Positions 1-12,168 of a stretch of 64,000 nucleotides of DNA are shown here, in pieces (the first letter of the stretch is position 1; every line of letters starts with the position of its first letter). The stretch covers positions 244,326,892-244,390,891 of the forward strand of contig NC_073696.1 in assembly GCF_029784165.1 (NCBI RefSeq). Reading direction: 5' to 3'. A program made the position numbers and the translations under genes. A model generated the notes under the pieces. That model saw nothing but the letters and a program-made list of their open reading frames with translations. It was not told the DNA's origin and did no database searches. Source of the stretch: Wyeomyia smithii (Eukaryota > Arthropoda > Insecta > Diptera > Culicidae).

Positions 1-2289
1 GGGGAATTAAAGCCTAGCACGAGATGAACGGGACTTTGTCTTTCCCTTCACTTTGCCTCCTTTGTCATGACCAACGACCAAAGCAACTTGCGAATTCGAT
101 TGAATGGAACGTGACGATGAACAAAGCTGCTACCTGTATGATGAAAAAATCCATGTGATTGTCCTAAATACCTACGGACATGCTTGTCTTTTCTAGAGTG
201 CAGGAGAACATCTTGCACTGCGAAAACAACTGCTCTCACACTATAGAGCAAATCAACGCTCATGCTAGAAGAGAGCGACAAACGATTTTTATCTTCTGAG
301 CTTCCTGAAAGCACTGCGGTGATATCTGAAATCTCTCTCTTGCGAGACAATGAACTATGGTGTACTTTCTCACACGCGTGGACATCACGCACAATAATTA
401 CACTGCAGAGCTATCTGCGTGCGTTTCACAGTTGGTTTCTTAAGCATGGCAGAAGAAGAAAAGAGATTGGGAGAAAAAAAATAGACTGCGTTGCTCGTGC
501 CGCTCGTGCCGGTTCTGGTGGAATTCGTTTTCGCAGTGTAGCTACACGAGGACTACACTTTTGCCCGGCAGGTTTTTTTCCAACCTTCCGGGCTACTCGC
601 CAGTGGACACTGTTGTGTACTTCTGTGTTTTCTCTGTAACGTGATTCACCCCTCTTGGTTCTATCAGATGTGGGGTGAGCTTGAAGTGTGTTTGTCTCTC
701 TGAGACACTTTGGGGTGGAGAAAGAAGCAGTGTGGTGAAAGCATTTGCTACACGCAGGCACATACTGGAAGGGAAGTGCGCGAAGATTTTTTTTCTCCTC
801 TCCTTTTTCATACTGAGAAGAATGACAAGCATGCCTACGGAGAGGACTAACGCAAAAACCAGGCGGCGCGGCGTAGGTGATAAAATGAGGGAATTCGAAA
901 GAGAGGAAAGAATACGCACAGATGAACGCAGTGCGCGAAGTACATAAGTTTTTAATCAACGGATATACACGTCAACAAACATATGGTTAAAATTGCACCA
1001 AAGACAAGAGGCATAGCAGCCAAGACTTCCGTACGAAATACACCAGATTGAGTTAATTGTTTTATTCTTTCTGCGAAGTTCAAATTCGACTCTTTTCAGG
1101 GCTACAAACACGTTCTTGAAGCAATGTTGATTTTTTTACATTGTAAATTTTGAAATGTTTGACCGCAGTTCTACCTTTATCTTAAGCGATTATCGGACTC
1201 GTTGGAATTATGTAAATTAGAAATCTGCCATTGGGCCATGCAACGTCACAACTCTGGAAAATCGTTCGATAATTAAGCTAGAAAAAGATGCTGCCAGAAA
1301 TTACAAGAAAACGAGAATCATTTCGCGACATATGAAAATGGTAAATCGCAATGACAAGAAAATTAATAGACTTGCCGGGTGCCACAATAACGACAATACT
1401 AAAGGCTTTTCTTAGCACCCTGAAATATTTTATTTGAAGTTGTAAAACAGCTTGAGGGAACCTAAATTCTGCTGGGTGACTGGTGAATCCCGCTTATGAA
1501 ATTTTGCATGCTTATTATTTTATCCTTGTGTAACGATTTTTACCTTTCCTTTTACACGCTTACTGCTCTACTATACCGAACTACGTTCCTCCTGCCAAAT
1601 ATCGCAAATTAATATTATCAAACCCCTTCATGAAACTTTTCGGCGAGTGGCAGAGGAATAACTACCTGAATATGATAATTTCGAGGCGTTAAAAAGTTGT
1701 CACGTATGTGTCACAATAGTGACATCGGCAAATTTGTCTTATTTATCGTCATAGCGAACTGCCATTTGCCGATGTCCCGAGGTGATTCTTGTTCTCTTTA
1801 TATTTCTTCACACAATTCACTATATATGACAACTTCCGTGGTGCTCTCGATGTTCTAATTATTATTTTGCAACTGTATCTCAGAACATTTGACTTTGCTA
1901 CTCTTTCTGCTCTTGATTCGCATGTTATTTCTTATTTTGAAAAGAAGATTGCTATAGAAAAAATTAGCAACGTTTTGGTGAGTGGCGAAAAACTACTTCA
2001 CTACTTAAATAATTTCGAGGCGCTTGAAAGTGACCTGTAAATTTGTTCAACTTGCCGATGTCATAGCAGGATTTTAGTTTGGGGTATCTGGCAGCATTTC
2101 CCGCCATTTTCAGCACTCCTTCAGCTAGTAAGTATTTATTACAGCCGCCAGATAGATGGATGCTCCAGGGGGGTGCACCAATGCAATCAGCATGACCTAC
2201 CGGAAATTGAAACCCGGCATGAGATAAACGGGACAACACCTGTAGGCATGTCTATGAGTTCTCTCTTCGTTTTATTTATCAATTTGTCC
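1..2289. other. Non-coding stretch, no recognisable gene
   Basis: Open frames of 80-177 codons at 262-959 overlap on both strands, have no familiar domain or motif and look like chance frames in a locally GC-richer segment. The rest is AT-rich. A short phrase near 8-40 recurs in degraded form near 2200-2235, which suggests dispersed repeat debris. Nothing else could be supported. Confidence 0.5.
1700..1825 (+). repeat. Diverged direct repeat, copy 1
   Basis: This stretch shares an ordered series of words with 3215-3340: a GTGYCAC phrase, then TGACAT, a TTTGT run, CCATTTGCCGAT and TTTCTTCACAC. The two copies lie on either side of the ITm transposase fossil at 2.3-3.0 kb. They may be a duplicated host segment or two copies of a dispersed repeat. 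Confidence 0.5.
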
Positions 2290-2982
2290 TTACTTTTCGC
2301 AACAAAATTGTTGGAGAAGATTTACGCTTCAGGTTTACCAAGAGATTCTCGGTGGGATGAAGCTAGGTCACGTTGGGCGGGTTCGCCGACTTGGGTACAT
2401 ACAGCCGCTCCATCTCCTACAATAATTGCTTCGAGTAGTGGGCTGATGCCAGCCAGGAACGAAAGAAGAGCGACTTTTTTGGAGAACTTGGTGTGTGGAA
2501 TGCTTTTGACCTGGGAGCTCACTTACTTCGTGGTGAGAGTAAAATTCGGAGTGCTCTGCCAGTCGTTGCCACCCAGGGTGAGATAGGTTTCATCGTTCAT
2601 TACCACTGTTACGTTGCGATTCGCCGGAATAATCGATTTGACCATCTTATTCAGTCGCTATCGCTGCGTTTACCTGCAGCTCCGAGACCAGTAGACGGCA
2701 CTTCCTGACGTGTATGTTCATGTTCGCCAAGTACTTTTTCACTGTTTGGTCGGTTGCACCGGCCTCCGATGTAGCCACTTTTCTCTCTGTCTTCCTCTTC
2801 AGCATCCTTTGAAGCTTCTTGTTATCCAGGGACGTCGGCCGTCCGGAACCGGGCTTTCTTTCGATGCTCTGATTGTTGTTCAATAGTGCCAAGATGTTCT
2901 AGGTGTCGGAACGGGCGTATCCACAAAATGCCGCACGGAACGCGCACACTTCTGAACAGAATAGATTCACTGTTTTCGCCAT
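2290..2982 (-). pseudogene. ITm (D37E-type) Tc1/mariner transposase, degenerate
   Basis: Three blocks in order on the minus strand match a mosquito-type ITmD37E transposase, an enzyme that cuts and pastes DNA at TA sites. The N-terminal DNA-binding segment contains SIERKPGSGRPTSL (about 2790-2870). A central block near 2560-2640 reads VVMNDETYLTLGGNDW and holds the first catalytic Asp. A third block near 2340-2450 reads LASAHYSK, then VPKSANPPNV and PTEN, which places the final Glu. The residue expected to be the second catalytic Asp, just before LASAHY, reads as part of W-L instead. In-frame stops follow SKQLL and NPPNVT, and the blocks lie in different frames. The start is the Met of MAKTV. 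It is clearly dead; family assignment is from motif memory. Confidence 0.75.
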
Positions 2983-3214
2983 CACAATTAGAGTTTGGCT
3001 GATAGAGCTGTAATTTTTTTTTTCTGTTGACTCATGGCTTACTATGATTGATGCTGCATGAGTAGTTTTGTTAGTGTGTGTTGAAGCAAATCCATGAAAA
3101 ATAGGCATTTTTTGTTAATTTTCTTAATGCAAGAGTTATCAGGCTTTGGATAGAAACTCTGAGTTGGAACGGAGCGATAAAAACGAGCAAATGGTGTAGA
3201 AATTAAACTATTCT

Positions 3215-3340
3215 TGACTATAGGTGTGCCACCATACTGACATTGCTAAGTTTGTTAGTAATAACGCCATTGCGGATTACCATTTGCCGATAACACGGGA
3301 TGACTCTGGGTATTTCATTATTTCTTCACACTCTGCAAGC
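3215..3340 (+). repeat. Diverged direct repeat, copy 2
   Basis: Partner of 1700-1825, with the same order of short words and many substitutions. It lies just outside the N-terminal end of the ITm fossil. Confidence 0.5.
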
Positions 3341-3901
3341 AAGCAAACAACATGTACAGTGACATGCGTGACATTTAAAACATCATATATTTCCATTACA
3401 TCTAAGCTGATAGTCTAATATTGTCAAATAAGACCCACGCGAACAAAGTCCAATGTTGTCCGAAACATAAGACCGAACCTCCAAATTACGTGGAGATAAA
3501 GCGCGCACAATTTGTGCCGTGTCAAATAAATGATTTGTGAAGAAAAAAAAAAAAGCGCGCACAAATTATTGGCTTTGTTGCAAGTTTCTCTCCCCCGACC
3601 ATGTTCATTTTGTATATTGGCCCAGAAAAATTGTTTGTGCAAAATTTCAGCTCAATCGCACTGGATTCAGGGGTGCTTCAAAGCACTTAAAGTTGTGATT
3701 TTCGACCCTTGAAAGTCTACCAAGGGGAGAGTTCATAAAATTAGGAAAATCGAAACTCTTTTTTTGATGCTAAATAACTTATAAATGCATAAAAAACGGC
3801 TCTGGTCATTTTCACAACTGGCATCTGGTCATTTCCACAACTTGTTCCAAATAAGATGTTGATGATTTTAATGTTCATTGGGTTACTTCAACCTGATTTT
3901 T
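3341..3901. other. AT-rich non-coding spacer
   Basis: Contains short A runs and a repeated AAGCGCGCACAA phrase near 3500 and 3555. No coding signal or inverted repeat was recognised. Confidence 0.4.
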
Positions 3902-4322
3902 ATTAGGGTGTCTCATTTATTTTTACTCGGATTGTTCCCAAAAAAAAATTAAAATGAAATTTATTGTTATTGAATAAAAAAAACAATCACAGTAGGAAAC
4001 TTTTGTCATCAACGTTGCATTAATCGACTAGCAATATTTTTTTAAATGGGAAATTACAAAGAATTTTGTACAAAATTTTTCAGCGCTTGTAACGAACAGT
4101 TAGGAAGTTAGGCATCTCTTCTCCTTTAAATATCATAAAATTTCATGGTTTTCGCAGTTGTCACAACCCTTTCGGAAAATAGGTGGTCCATCTTTGTGGT
4201 AGATCAAGTATGAGATGTCGAGTAGGTAAAAATAAATGAACTTTTTTGTACGAAACTACTTCAAAATAAATTTTAATTGTGTTTGGAACCACCCTAGTGA
4301 AAAATAAATGAACCACCCTAAT
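3902..4322. mobile_element. Non-autonomous DNA element with ~40-bp terminal inverted repeats
   Basis: The left end begins ATTAGGGTG then TCATTTATTTTTACT. The reverse complement of the right end begins ATTAGGGTGG then TCATTTATTTTTCACT. Similarity runs about 40 bases inward with a few mismatches. The 421-bp interior has no coding frame. I could not define a target-site duplication, so the superfamily is open. Confidence 0.65.
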
Positions 4323-4639
4323 CAGAGTCAATTTTGAGATACCTAGTGAACACTGAAATAATTTATATTTGGTTTGGGGCGAGTTGTGAGTCATTTTAGA
4401 AGTCAGATCTTAAATATTTCAGAATAAGCCTTCGGTTGCACAGCAAACGGCTAAGTCCCAGAAGGTAAACCAAAAGAGCGAATGAGCTGTTAAAAAAACT
4501 AGTTCATTTTTCCCACCTCTCCAATAAAGACTAAATTTCTGTATGCTACCTTTAATACGTGACTACTGAGAGTTATACTCTCGGTGGGTGTGTTAGTGTG
4601 CACTCGAGCGAGCGAGCATGTCTCGAAGAGTCTCAAGCG
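4323..4639. other. Spacer, no feature seen
   Basis: AT-rich sequence between the inverted-repeat element and the 3' end of the non-LTR remnant. A GTGTGTTAGTGTG run near 4590 is low complexity. Confidence 0.4.
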
Positions 4640-5563
4640 GCTCTATTCCTAACAGGGCACATCGATGTTCATAGGGTGGTAGGTCGTTTCATATGGTAAC
4701 CAAACAACCGATGCGCATTCGAGTATTGATCGAACTAGGGAGCAATAAAGGGCACATAAGCTGGTTGGATTACTGAATTCTGACTTTGTCGATGATAAAA
4801 TAATGTAGCTTAAATGAGATTTGGTAGTCCAGCAACACACCAAGATCTATGATTTCATCACATCGTTCAAGCACCTGATCAACTATAACGTATTTGTGAA
4901 GAATTGGCCTTTTAATCGCCGATTTGAGATTACGCAACATTTCGACAAGCTTAATTTCAGAAAGTTTGACTAGCATAATGAACGATTCAGTAGCTCTTGG
5001 AGTTCCTTGCAATCGGCTTCATTTCGTATAATAAGGGAGATTTTGAAGTCGACAGCACAAATTAGTATTTCACCATTCACACGAAGTATCGACATCATTG
5101 AAAAATAACACCCCAAATTGCTTCCTTGAGGCACACCAGAGGATGGGATAAAACTGTCTGATACTGTTGATCCGACTTTCACGTAAAGTTGTCTGTTGCT
5201 CATGTAAGAACGAAGCCAATGGCAAAATGTTTCGGAAAATCCTAGACGGTGTAGTTTAGCAAGAAGGAGGTCATGCCTTACGGTGTCAAACGCGGTGTTG
5301 GTGTATATGGTGTGAATCTGAGCTCCACCGTCCATTCCGCCGATACAAAATGATGTTAATTCACACAGGTTGGTGTCCACAGAACGCTTGGGATAGAATC
5401 CAACGAAACAATAATTTCTAACTTGAACAAGTAATAATAAAATATTATATTCAGAATAACTTGTGGAATAAATACCACGTTGGTTTTTTTTAACCAATAC
5501 CCACTGGCTTGTTCCATGGTCTTTTGAAAAGAACCCCTCTTCCCCCTTCTGGTCCCCACTCAA
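4640..5563 (-). pseudogene. Non-LTR retrotransposon reverse transcriptase, 5'-truncated and broken
   Basis: The minus strand encodes the middle and C-terminal part of a LINE reverse transcriptase, which copies its own RNA at a nicked target. Visible blocks, 5' to 3', are FDTVRHDLLLAKL, then SGVPQGSNLG near 5110-5140, then a catalytic loop that should read YADDLKI but reads CAVDFKI, then a C-terminal stretch with IDLGVLLDYQIS and LCALYCSLVRSILE. The Asp before AAFD is also changed (TNTAFD). The frame shifts at least three times. The GVPQGSNLG block suggests a CR1/Jockey-group element, but I cannot fix the clade. No endonuclease is seen, as expected for 5' truncation. Confidence 0.8.
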
Positions 5564-5794
5564 TGACCGCGTGGTTTAGGAACGGCTCATTTGGAATGAT
5601 TTTCAATTTGATTTTTTGTTATGTAGAAAAAATGACAAAATGATAACGAAAACAAATGTTTACATGAACTCTTTATTATGAAATTTTTAGTAGATGTTTA
5701 CTGAGTGCTCCTCCTATCATCTTCTACCACAAGCACCCAGAATATTTTCGGATATACTAATAAACTTCTTCAACCATTAATTGACCACTAACGA

Positions 5795-6662
5795 TGGGTT
5801 TATTTTCCCGCTCCCATGCACTTTTCGTGTTCCTTATGGGTCCTACAACAACGGTGTAAATTTTCAGATCGATCGGTGAAACTATATATTTGCGTCCAAT
5901 TTTTAAAGTTTACATACGATTTTATATGGGAAAATTCACTTTTTCATAACTTAGTCTCTAGAGATGTCTAGTTGGCCCCTAAAAATATATCGATTCATGA
6001 TATTTGTAGTAAATTTTCCTGGGAAAAACTATTCTGAAGGCTGTAAGGCGCTACGACGTTTGTGAAAAAAGTTATTTTCCTCAAACTGATTGAATATCTG
6101 ACGAACGGCTCACCGTGGAATTTTTCTAGCAATACTGCTGCAGCATGCTTCTGTTGCAAATTCAACCATGTGATAGAAATGATATCGCGTAAATACTATC
6201 TTGGAGGCTTCTCCGCAGATACTATTTAGCAAAAATCACAATTTCAAACTTAATTCCACGCGAATTTTTTTCTCATTCTTAAATAAGTTTGCAAAAGCAG
6301 CATGCTGTAGCAGTGTTGCTGGTAAAATTCAATGGTGAGCCGTTCGTCAGACATTCAATCAGTTTGGGGTGAATAACTTTTTCTACAAGCATCGCTACGC
6401 CTTACTATCTTCAAAAGAGTTTTTCCTAAGAAAATTTCCTACAAATATCATGTGTCAATATATTTTTAAGAGCCAACTAGACATCTCTAGACAATAAGTT
6501 TTGAAAAAGCGGATTTTCCCATATAAAAACGTATGGAATCTTCAAAAATCGGGCGCAAATATATAGTTTCACCGATCGATCTTAAAATTTAAACAGTTGT
6601 TATAGGACCCATAAGGAACACGAAAAGTGTATGGGAGCTTACATTTATTTTTTGTCCCACCC
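5795..6662. mobile_element. Long fold-back (inverted-repeat) element, ~870 bp
   Basis: The left arm (about 5800-6235) and the reverse complement of the right arm (about 6290-6650) match over roughly 400 bases. Shared phrases include CTCCCATRCACTTTTCGTGT, CGATCGGTGAAACTATAT, TCTAGAGATGTCTAGTTGG and CTGACGAACGGCTCACC. The spacer is only about 55 bases. There is no coding frame. Substitutions and small indels separate the arms, so it is not a recent palindrome. No target-site duplication was identified. Confidence 0.8.
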
Positions 6663-9600
6663 TATTGACCATGGATAGCCATTGTTTTCTTGTAAATACA
6701 ATAATAATTTTTAACATGGTGGCGATGATAAAATATGAAAGTCAGAAAAACCAAGGACCCAATGGTTTGCTCTTCAATTCCCCACCTTCCTGCGTGGTTT
6801 TTCGGTCAACGTCCTCCGTTCGATGACCATGTGGTTTATGAGCAGCCCCTGTACATCCATTGATAGGAATAATGTTGCTTGTATATGTGATGATTTCTTA
6901 ATGCAGCAATTTGTGTATGTCACTTTAACTTCCATTCAGTCTATATTTCGCAAAAACCACTAATTATGTAACCATTGATGAAGAGACTCCCCTAAACAAA
7001 ATTCCAAATCAAAGTATACAGGTCCTTCTCAACCAATTGTGTCGCCTATATTTTCTACTCTTGTTCAAGCACGCTCAGGAAATTCTCACGCCTCCGTCTA
7101 TCTAGTTTCATCGGTAAATTCACACAGTTCGAAAATGTCCGCTAATACGGGTGAATCGAGTATCTTGAACTCAAGTGAATTAAGGATAAAAAAACAAAAA
7201 GAATAGGCGTAAGAAAATATTTGGAATTTATTGATTTCCTGTATCGTTGAGTTTATTTTTTGTAAAATAGGCGTTTTTTAATACAAGGATTAGTACATTT
7301 TGTACCTAGCTAATTTTCATCAACACTTTCGAACGCACAAGGTCATATTCGCACGCAACCAAAAACGGAAATGAGCTTACCACTTTTCGAAGCGATAACA
7401 TTTATCATAGTTTTAAATGTGTTCGACAAGCCCCCAGCTTGCGATGTTTTTCCCCGGCTGAACCTGCCCCGTTGACGGGTATAAATTCTCTTCCGAACGG
7501 TTATCGACAACCGACCCCGCATGGGAACGTCATTAATTATTCACCGGAACCGAAAGTGGCCGGTTACAGCCCTTTCGAATCACTCGGGCTCGACCAGCAG
7601 CTTGTAGTGACACGGCAGCTCTTAGTGATAAATTCACACCGAAAATCGGTCCCGAACGGGTCAACAAAGTTTTCCTTCCGTCATAAAGTGTCCAACTGGA
7701 TTCAGCCGCCAAAGTAACATTTCCACTTGGATTATTTATGCCTATCGTGGTCACTTGGCCAGAAGCTGCAGCCATCAGGCTAAAACTATTCTCTACCCCA
7801 GGGCTCCGAATGTGCTGACTTTAGTTCAAGACAAAGAAGCGTAAAAATTGTATATGACTGTACGCAATTTCCAACGCATCAGGCGAGGAGCAATCCAGGC
7901 TTTGGACATTTGTCGAAAATCCTAGAGCACAGGAGAATTATTTTACCAGAGGGAAAAAAGGGAAACATAAAATCTGTAACGAAAGTACCAACCGAACCGA
8001 AGCCTCTTCTAAGGAGGACGATCAATTTTGGGATTTTCATTGAATCAAGGGGACCATCGCAGAAGCAAAAAAGACAACCATGCGTATCGGCCGGTTAGCA
8101 TCGACAGCTGTGGCCAGGTTTTGCCGGTTACTCTATCAAAACCCGTCGATACTGCAGGGTTAGTAGTTGCATCGAGGACAAAAAAAATGTCCGCAGTGAG
8201 GCATTTGCGGAAACCTTCATTGAACTGATGGCCATATTTTTCAAGTGAAAGCACATTATGCATAGAGATAGACAAGCGCATTTTTTTGTCCAGAACTCGA
8301 GGATACACTAACCCTGTTTGGAGTACTTGTGCTTCATTGCAGACCGACCGACATTTTGCGTGTCAGTGTCTCGAGTGCCGTTGGCTGTTCTCGGATGAAG
8401 GCGGATCACATAATGAGATTTGTACTATGCGGCAGCTTCACTCGGACGCGACCGGACGACAGATTGCAGTGACTGTGGGCAGAGATGTTGACATTTTTGC
8501 TACGTTTGAAGGGAACCTCCTAATTCGATTATTATTTTCCTTTCAGTTCATCCTGATGTTAGAATTTAGTTGAATAAAGAAGGAAAACGTCTGAATAATC
8601 TAATATTTTTGTTCCAATCTCTCGCTGGATAACGAAGAATTTGCAACGAAATTCTCCATCGGTGGCCCACTGTGCTCGATCGAAATCCAATACATTGTCA
8701 ATGAAGCATAAATCGAAATTGATAGTAGTTTCGCTCCTTTCGTTTTGGCCCGAATCTCTCCGGTATCGTCATCGCTTTGCTAGGAAGTGAAATTACACTC
8801 ATGGATCCAAAAGAAACAATCCTATTCCAATTTCCTTTCTCAGGGGAAAAACCCCGAGAGCAGGACGACCGGCACTGGCACACATTCGTAAACCACCCGG
8901 GGGAATAAACGGGGCGAGGGTCACATTTCTCATCCCACTTTACGACTGCAACTTTTCACCGAATAGTTGACCGGCGTCGAACACAGTCCAACAACCAGCA
9001 CATTGTTTCCGGCTTCGGTCTTGCGGAACATAACACGTGCTACTATACGTTTACGTGGATTCTGCGAAGCCATATTTCTCGAATAGGAAACCTAAGACCG
9101 CAGCTATCGAGTACGACGGGGACCGATGGAGATTACCGAGGCCGCGGGGAACAGGGGTCCGAACCGACAGATTCGGAACTGATACGGAATGCGGCGCTTA
9201 CTATTGCGGAGCACCAAAAGCATTTGACCGGAAGAGAAAAAGCCGGCACTGAGTAAGCAGATGCAGAAATTTTCGAAATTCCAGGCACCGCCAGTAGTAA
9301 TAGGAATGCGAAACTAACTGCAGGTGTTTCCAGGCTACGTCTGGTGGACCGTGGCGGAAGGAAGTTAATGGTAAAGTTTGAGCAAAATTATGTTCTTAGG
9401 AGGTCACACAGGTTGCATTTGTTCTGGGGAATCCACCACGAGGTAATAAATAAAGGGTTGCACTTGCTAGTTAGCTAGTTACTATCTATTAGAAAGGACA
9501 AATGGTTTTGAATATGTTCAGTGGTTCAAAGAGAACGAGAAAATGTTTCCATTAATCACAAGTTAGAATTGCCGATTATGCATTGTCATGTTTGGCAGGC

Positions 9601-9779
9601 CATAACTCAAATGCCAAAAACTAACGCCATTTTTCATGGTTTATTGATATTTTTCGGAAATGAAAAGGGTGCATTCTATAGTATGCTATTGAACATGTAG
9701 GATACCTACCCTGTTTTTCAACTATCTAAACGGCAGCCTCTTAAAAGTTAATATTCTCAACAAAAGTGACATGAATAAC
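6663..9779. other. Non-coding stretch with GC-richer patch at 7.4-9.3 kb
   Basis: Sequence from 7430 to 9260 is noticeably richer in GC than its surroundings and has short open frames on both strands (7439-7717, 8045-8308, 8698-8883, 9037-9252). None shows a recognisable domain, signal peptide or convincing splice structure. It could be an old element or host regulatory sequence. No gene call is justified. Confidence 0.4.
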
Positions 9780-10775
9780 CAAATGGATAAAAACATCAAT
9801 ATCAAAAAAGTTTTTATAAACAGAAAAATCCCTTTGTGATTTTAGCGTTTAAAGAACAATTTTGCTTGCTGAAATGATAAAAAAAGAATGACAACAGTTA
9901 TAAAACTAAAATTATTGACAAATACGACATATGTGAAAAACATAACAATATAGGAACTAGAAGACAAAAATGAAACAAATGAAAAACATTGCCAAATAAG
10001 GTAATAATGTCAAATATTAGAAAAAGATATAAAGATGAAAAAGAAAATGAGAAGAAGGGAAAAACTACAAAAATGTCAATAGTAAAAATGACGAAAATGA
10101 AAAAAAAACAGCAATGACGGAAATAACCATAATGATAAAAGAGAATACAAACATAGAAGTGACAAACATGACATGAATGACAGAGCTGATTTGAATGTCA
10201 AAAACTATTAGACTGAAAAAAGTTCTAAAATTGACTCAATAGCCAAAAATGCCAAAAGTGCTATGAAAGACAAAGGTGTCAAATTTACAAATGTGGTGAA
10301 AAAATAGCAAAAATAGTAAAAATGACACATTCAAAATAAGTTAACACGTCTCCATTATTAGAAATAGAAATTCCAGTGAACACACTAAATCAAGGTTGGT
10401 TAATCAGCTGGTTGTAAACCTATCACGTCTTCAAACGAGCTTATATGTCTTCCAAATCTCGTCAAACACCTGGCATTCTTAGAGTACAACAGCAGAAAGG
10501 ATAAAAATGACATTAGCGACATATAAACAAAACTAACAAAACTGGCAAATAATGATATAAATGGCATGAATAAAAGAAAAGACATGAATGACAAAATTAA
10601 TGGAGATAATGACAATGACAAAAATGACATTAATGATGAACATTTAAAGCTATTAAAACTGCAAAACATTGTGAATAATGATATAAATAATAACAATGAC
10701 AAAAATGATAAAAATAATAGAAATGAGAAAATTGTAGAAATAACTGGAATTACAGAAAATGTTAAGAGTTAAAAA
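9780..10775 (+). repeat. A-rich degenerate AAAATGACA tandem tract
   Basis: For about 1 kb the plus strand is dominated by irregular repeats of AAAATGACA, AAAATGATA and related 8-10-mers, purest at 10560-10720. It is low complexity; apparent Lys/Asn/Asp-rich frames are by-products. It resembles a decayed version of the TCAAAAATG minisatellite at 25.8 kb. Confidence 0.7.
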
Positions 10776-11004
10776 GAGGCAAAAATAACAAGAGGTTACA
10801 GATATATGTGATTTCTTAAAAATTTTCAATTTTGACCCATTTTCTAACTGTCGTTTTGATTTGATTGAAATTCTGTACAGTAGTTCTTATGGACTAAAGA
10901 TGTAATTTTGTGTTATCGGTAATTTTTTTTTTTGAGTTATAACAAAAATAAATAAAATTAATTATATCAATAAGTTCATTTTTCAAATGTTTTACTTATT
11001 AAAT

Positions 11005-11327
11005 AAAAACAACCGCCAACCACGCTCGACGCCTGGGTTCGAATCCCACCGCCGACATAGGTGTCGATGGTTGTGAGGTGGCGTGATCCACTCACAACCA
11101 ACCCAACTGGTCTAGATTCAATCCTAGCCGACACCGGGAGATTTTCTAAGGCGAAAAATCTCTGGGATCATGCCTTCCATCGCATGAGGAAGTAAAGCCG
11201 TTGGCACCGGTCCGTTGATAAACGGGTCGTGAGTTAGGGTCCTGATTGGCCACGGTGATTGGCCACAACAGTGGCGGAGCTAGACCGACGGAAAATAAGC
11301 GAGAAAAAAAAAACAAATAAATAAACA
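11005..11327 (+). mobile_element. tRNA-derived SINE with ~18-bp target-site duplications
   Basis: GGTTCGAATCCC at 11035-11046 is an RNA polymerase III B-box typical of a tRNA-like head. A second, weaker B-box-like phrase, AGATTCAATCC, lies near 11114-11124. The element ends in an A-rich tail (11303-11327). Flanking copies at 10987-11004 (ATGTTTTACTTATTAAAT) and 11328-11345 agree at 16 of 18 positions, as expected for LINE-mediated retroposition. Only ~30 bases precede the B-box, so the A-box is missing and the copy is probably 5'-truncated and unable to be transcribed by its own promoter. Confidence 0.8.
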
Positions 11328-11488
11328 ATGTTTTATTTTTTAAATTTTTTCAAAAGTGTATATTTTAAATTATCTACATCTTGCTGAAGACATTATACTG
11401 ATCAAACAAATTGTTTAGGTACTAGAAATATTTTTATCAATGATAGACACTCGGCGCGGGAAATTGTCCCGAAGTTTGATTTATGTCA

Positions 11489-11637
11489 GGGACCATCTAC
11501 ATACAACGTGGACAGATTTTTAACGATTTTGAACCCCCCCCCCCCTATCCACCTCCGTGGACAAGTGCCCGTATGAATTCTAAAAATTTTGTATGGACCG
11601 TGGACATTACATTGTTCACGTGGTATGTGGATGGCCC
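11489..11637. mobile_element. Miniature inverted-repeat element (149 bp)
   Basis: Ends are GGGACCATCTACATACAACG and, as reverse complement, GGGCCATCCACATACCACG. The interior has a run of 13 C. Similar GGGACCATC-ended miniature elements are widespread in insects. No exact duplication was found. The long frame through it is not a gene. Confidence 0.65.
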
Positions 11638-11824
11638 TTTTGCACAAAATCCGGGACAACAAGTTTTGGGACGGCTGCCCTACACGAAGAATCTCAATCG
11701 TAATCTTCAAGTTCACACAAATGGAGACTTTCGCTTCTTCCAATATCAGCTAGATAGTTGTCATCGGAACTGTGAGGATATTAATCCCAAACAGACTGTA
11801 CATTTCAAATACGCGTGGGCCAAT

Positions 11825-12130
11825 TTCAAGACTTGAGAGTAATTCTGGATTCCTAGCTCTCTAGAGTTCTCGGATTTATCTTCAGGACCGCTAGAGAATT
11901 TATCCGTTCACAGTCTTAAACCGTTGTATCGCGCAATGTCTTGCTCTATATCAGAGTACTGCTTGGTTGTCTGGACCCCTCATTACAACAATTGTATGGA
12001 AAGAGAAAGGTCAATTCAACGCACGCTTTCTGAGATTTACTCTCGATGGACGGATCGCTTCCATCTACCAAGCTATGAAAGTCGCTGCTTGATAATACGC
12101 ATGGAGCCTCTGTCCACCCGTTTACCACAG
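11825..12130 (+). pseudogene. Non-LTR retrotransposon RT C-terminal fragment
   Basis: The plus strand encodes the region after the RT palm of a CR1/Jockey-group LINE: LRVILDS near 11833, RVLGFIFRTAREF near 11860, then EYCLVVWTPHYNN and LPSYESRC, followed by a Leu-Glu-Pro-Leu type motif (MEPLSTR). Expected residues between the first two blocks are absent and the frame is disturbed near 12015. It is truncated at both ends and lies tail-to-tail with the minus-strand RT fragment at 12.17-12.64 kb. Confidence 0.75.
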
Positions 12131-12168
12131 ACCTTTTTCAAGCCGCATCGACTGCCCCGCTCTTTGGA

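Noticed and set aside
262..959. Long overlapping open frames on both strands
   Set aside because: No motif, signal or splice structure; overlapping frames in both directions are typical of locally GC-rich non-coding DNA.
11483..11836. 117-codon frame with a proline run
   Set aside because: The proline run is a C homopolymer inside a 149-bp inverted-repeat element; the rest has no motif.
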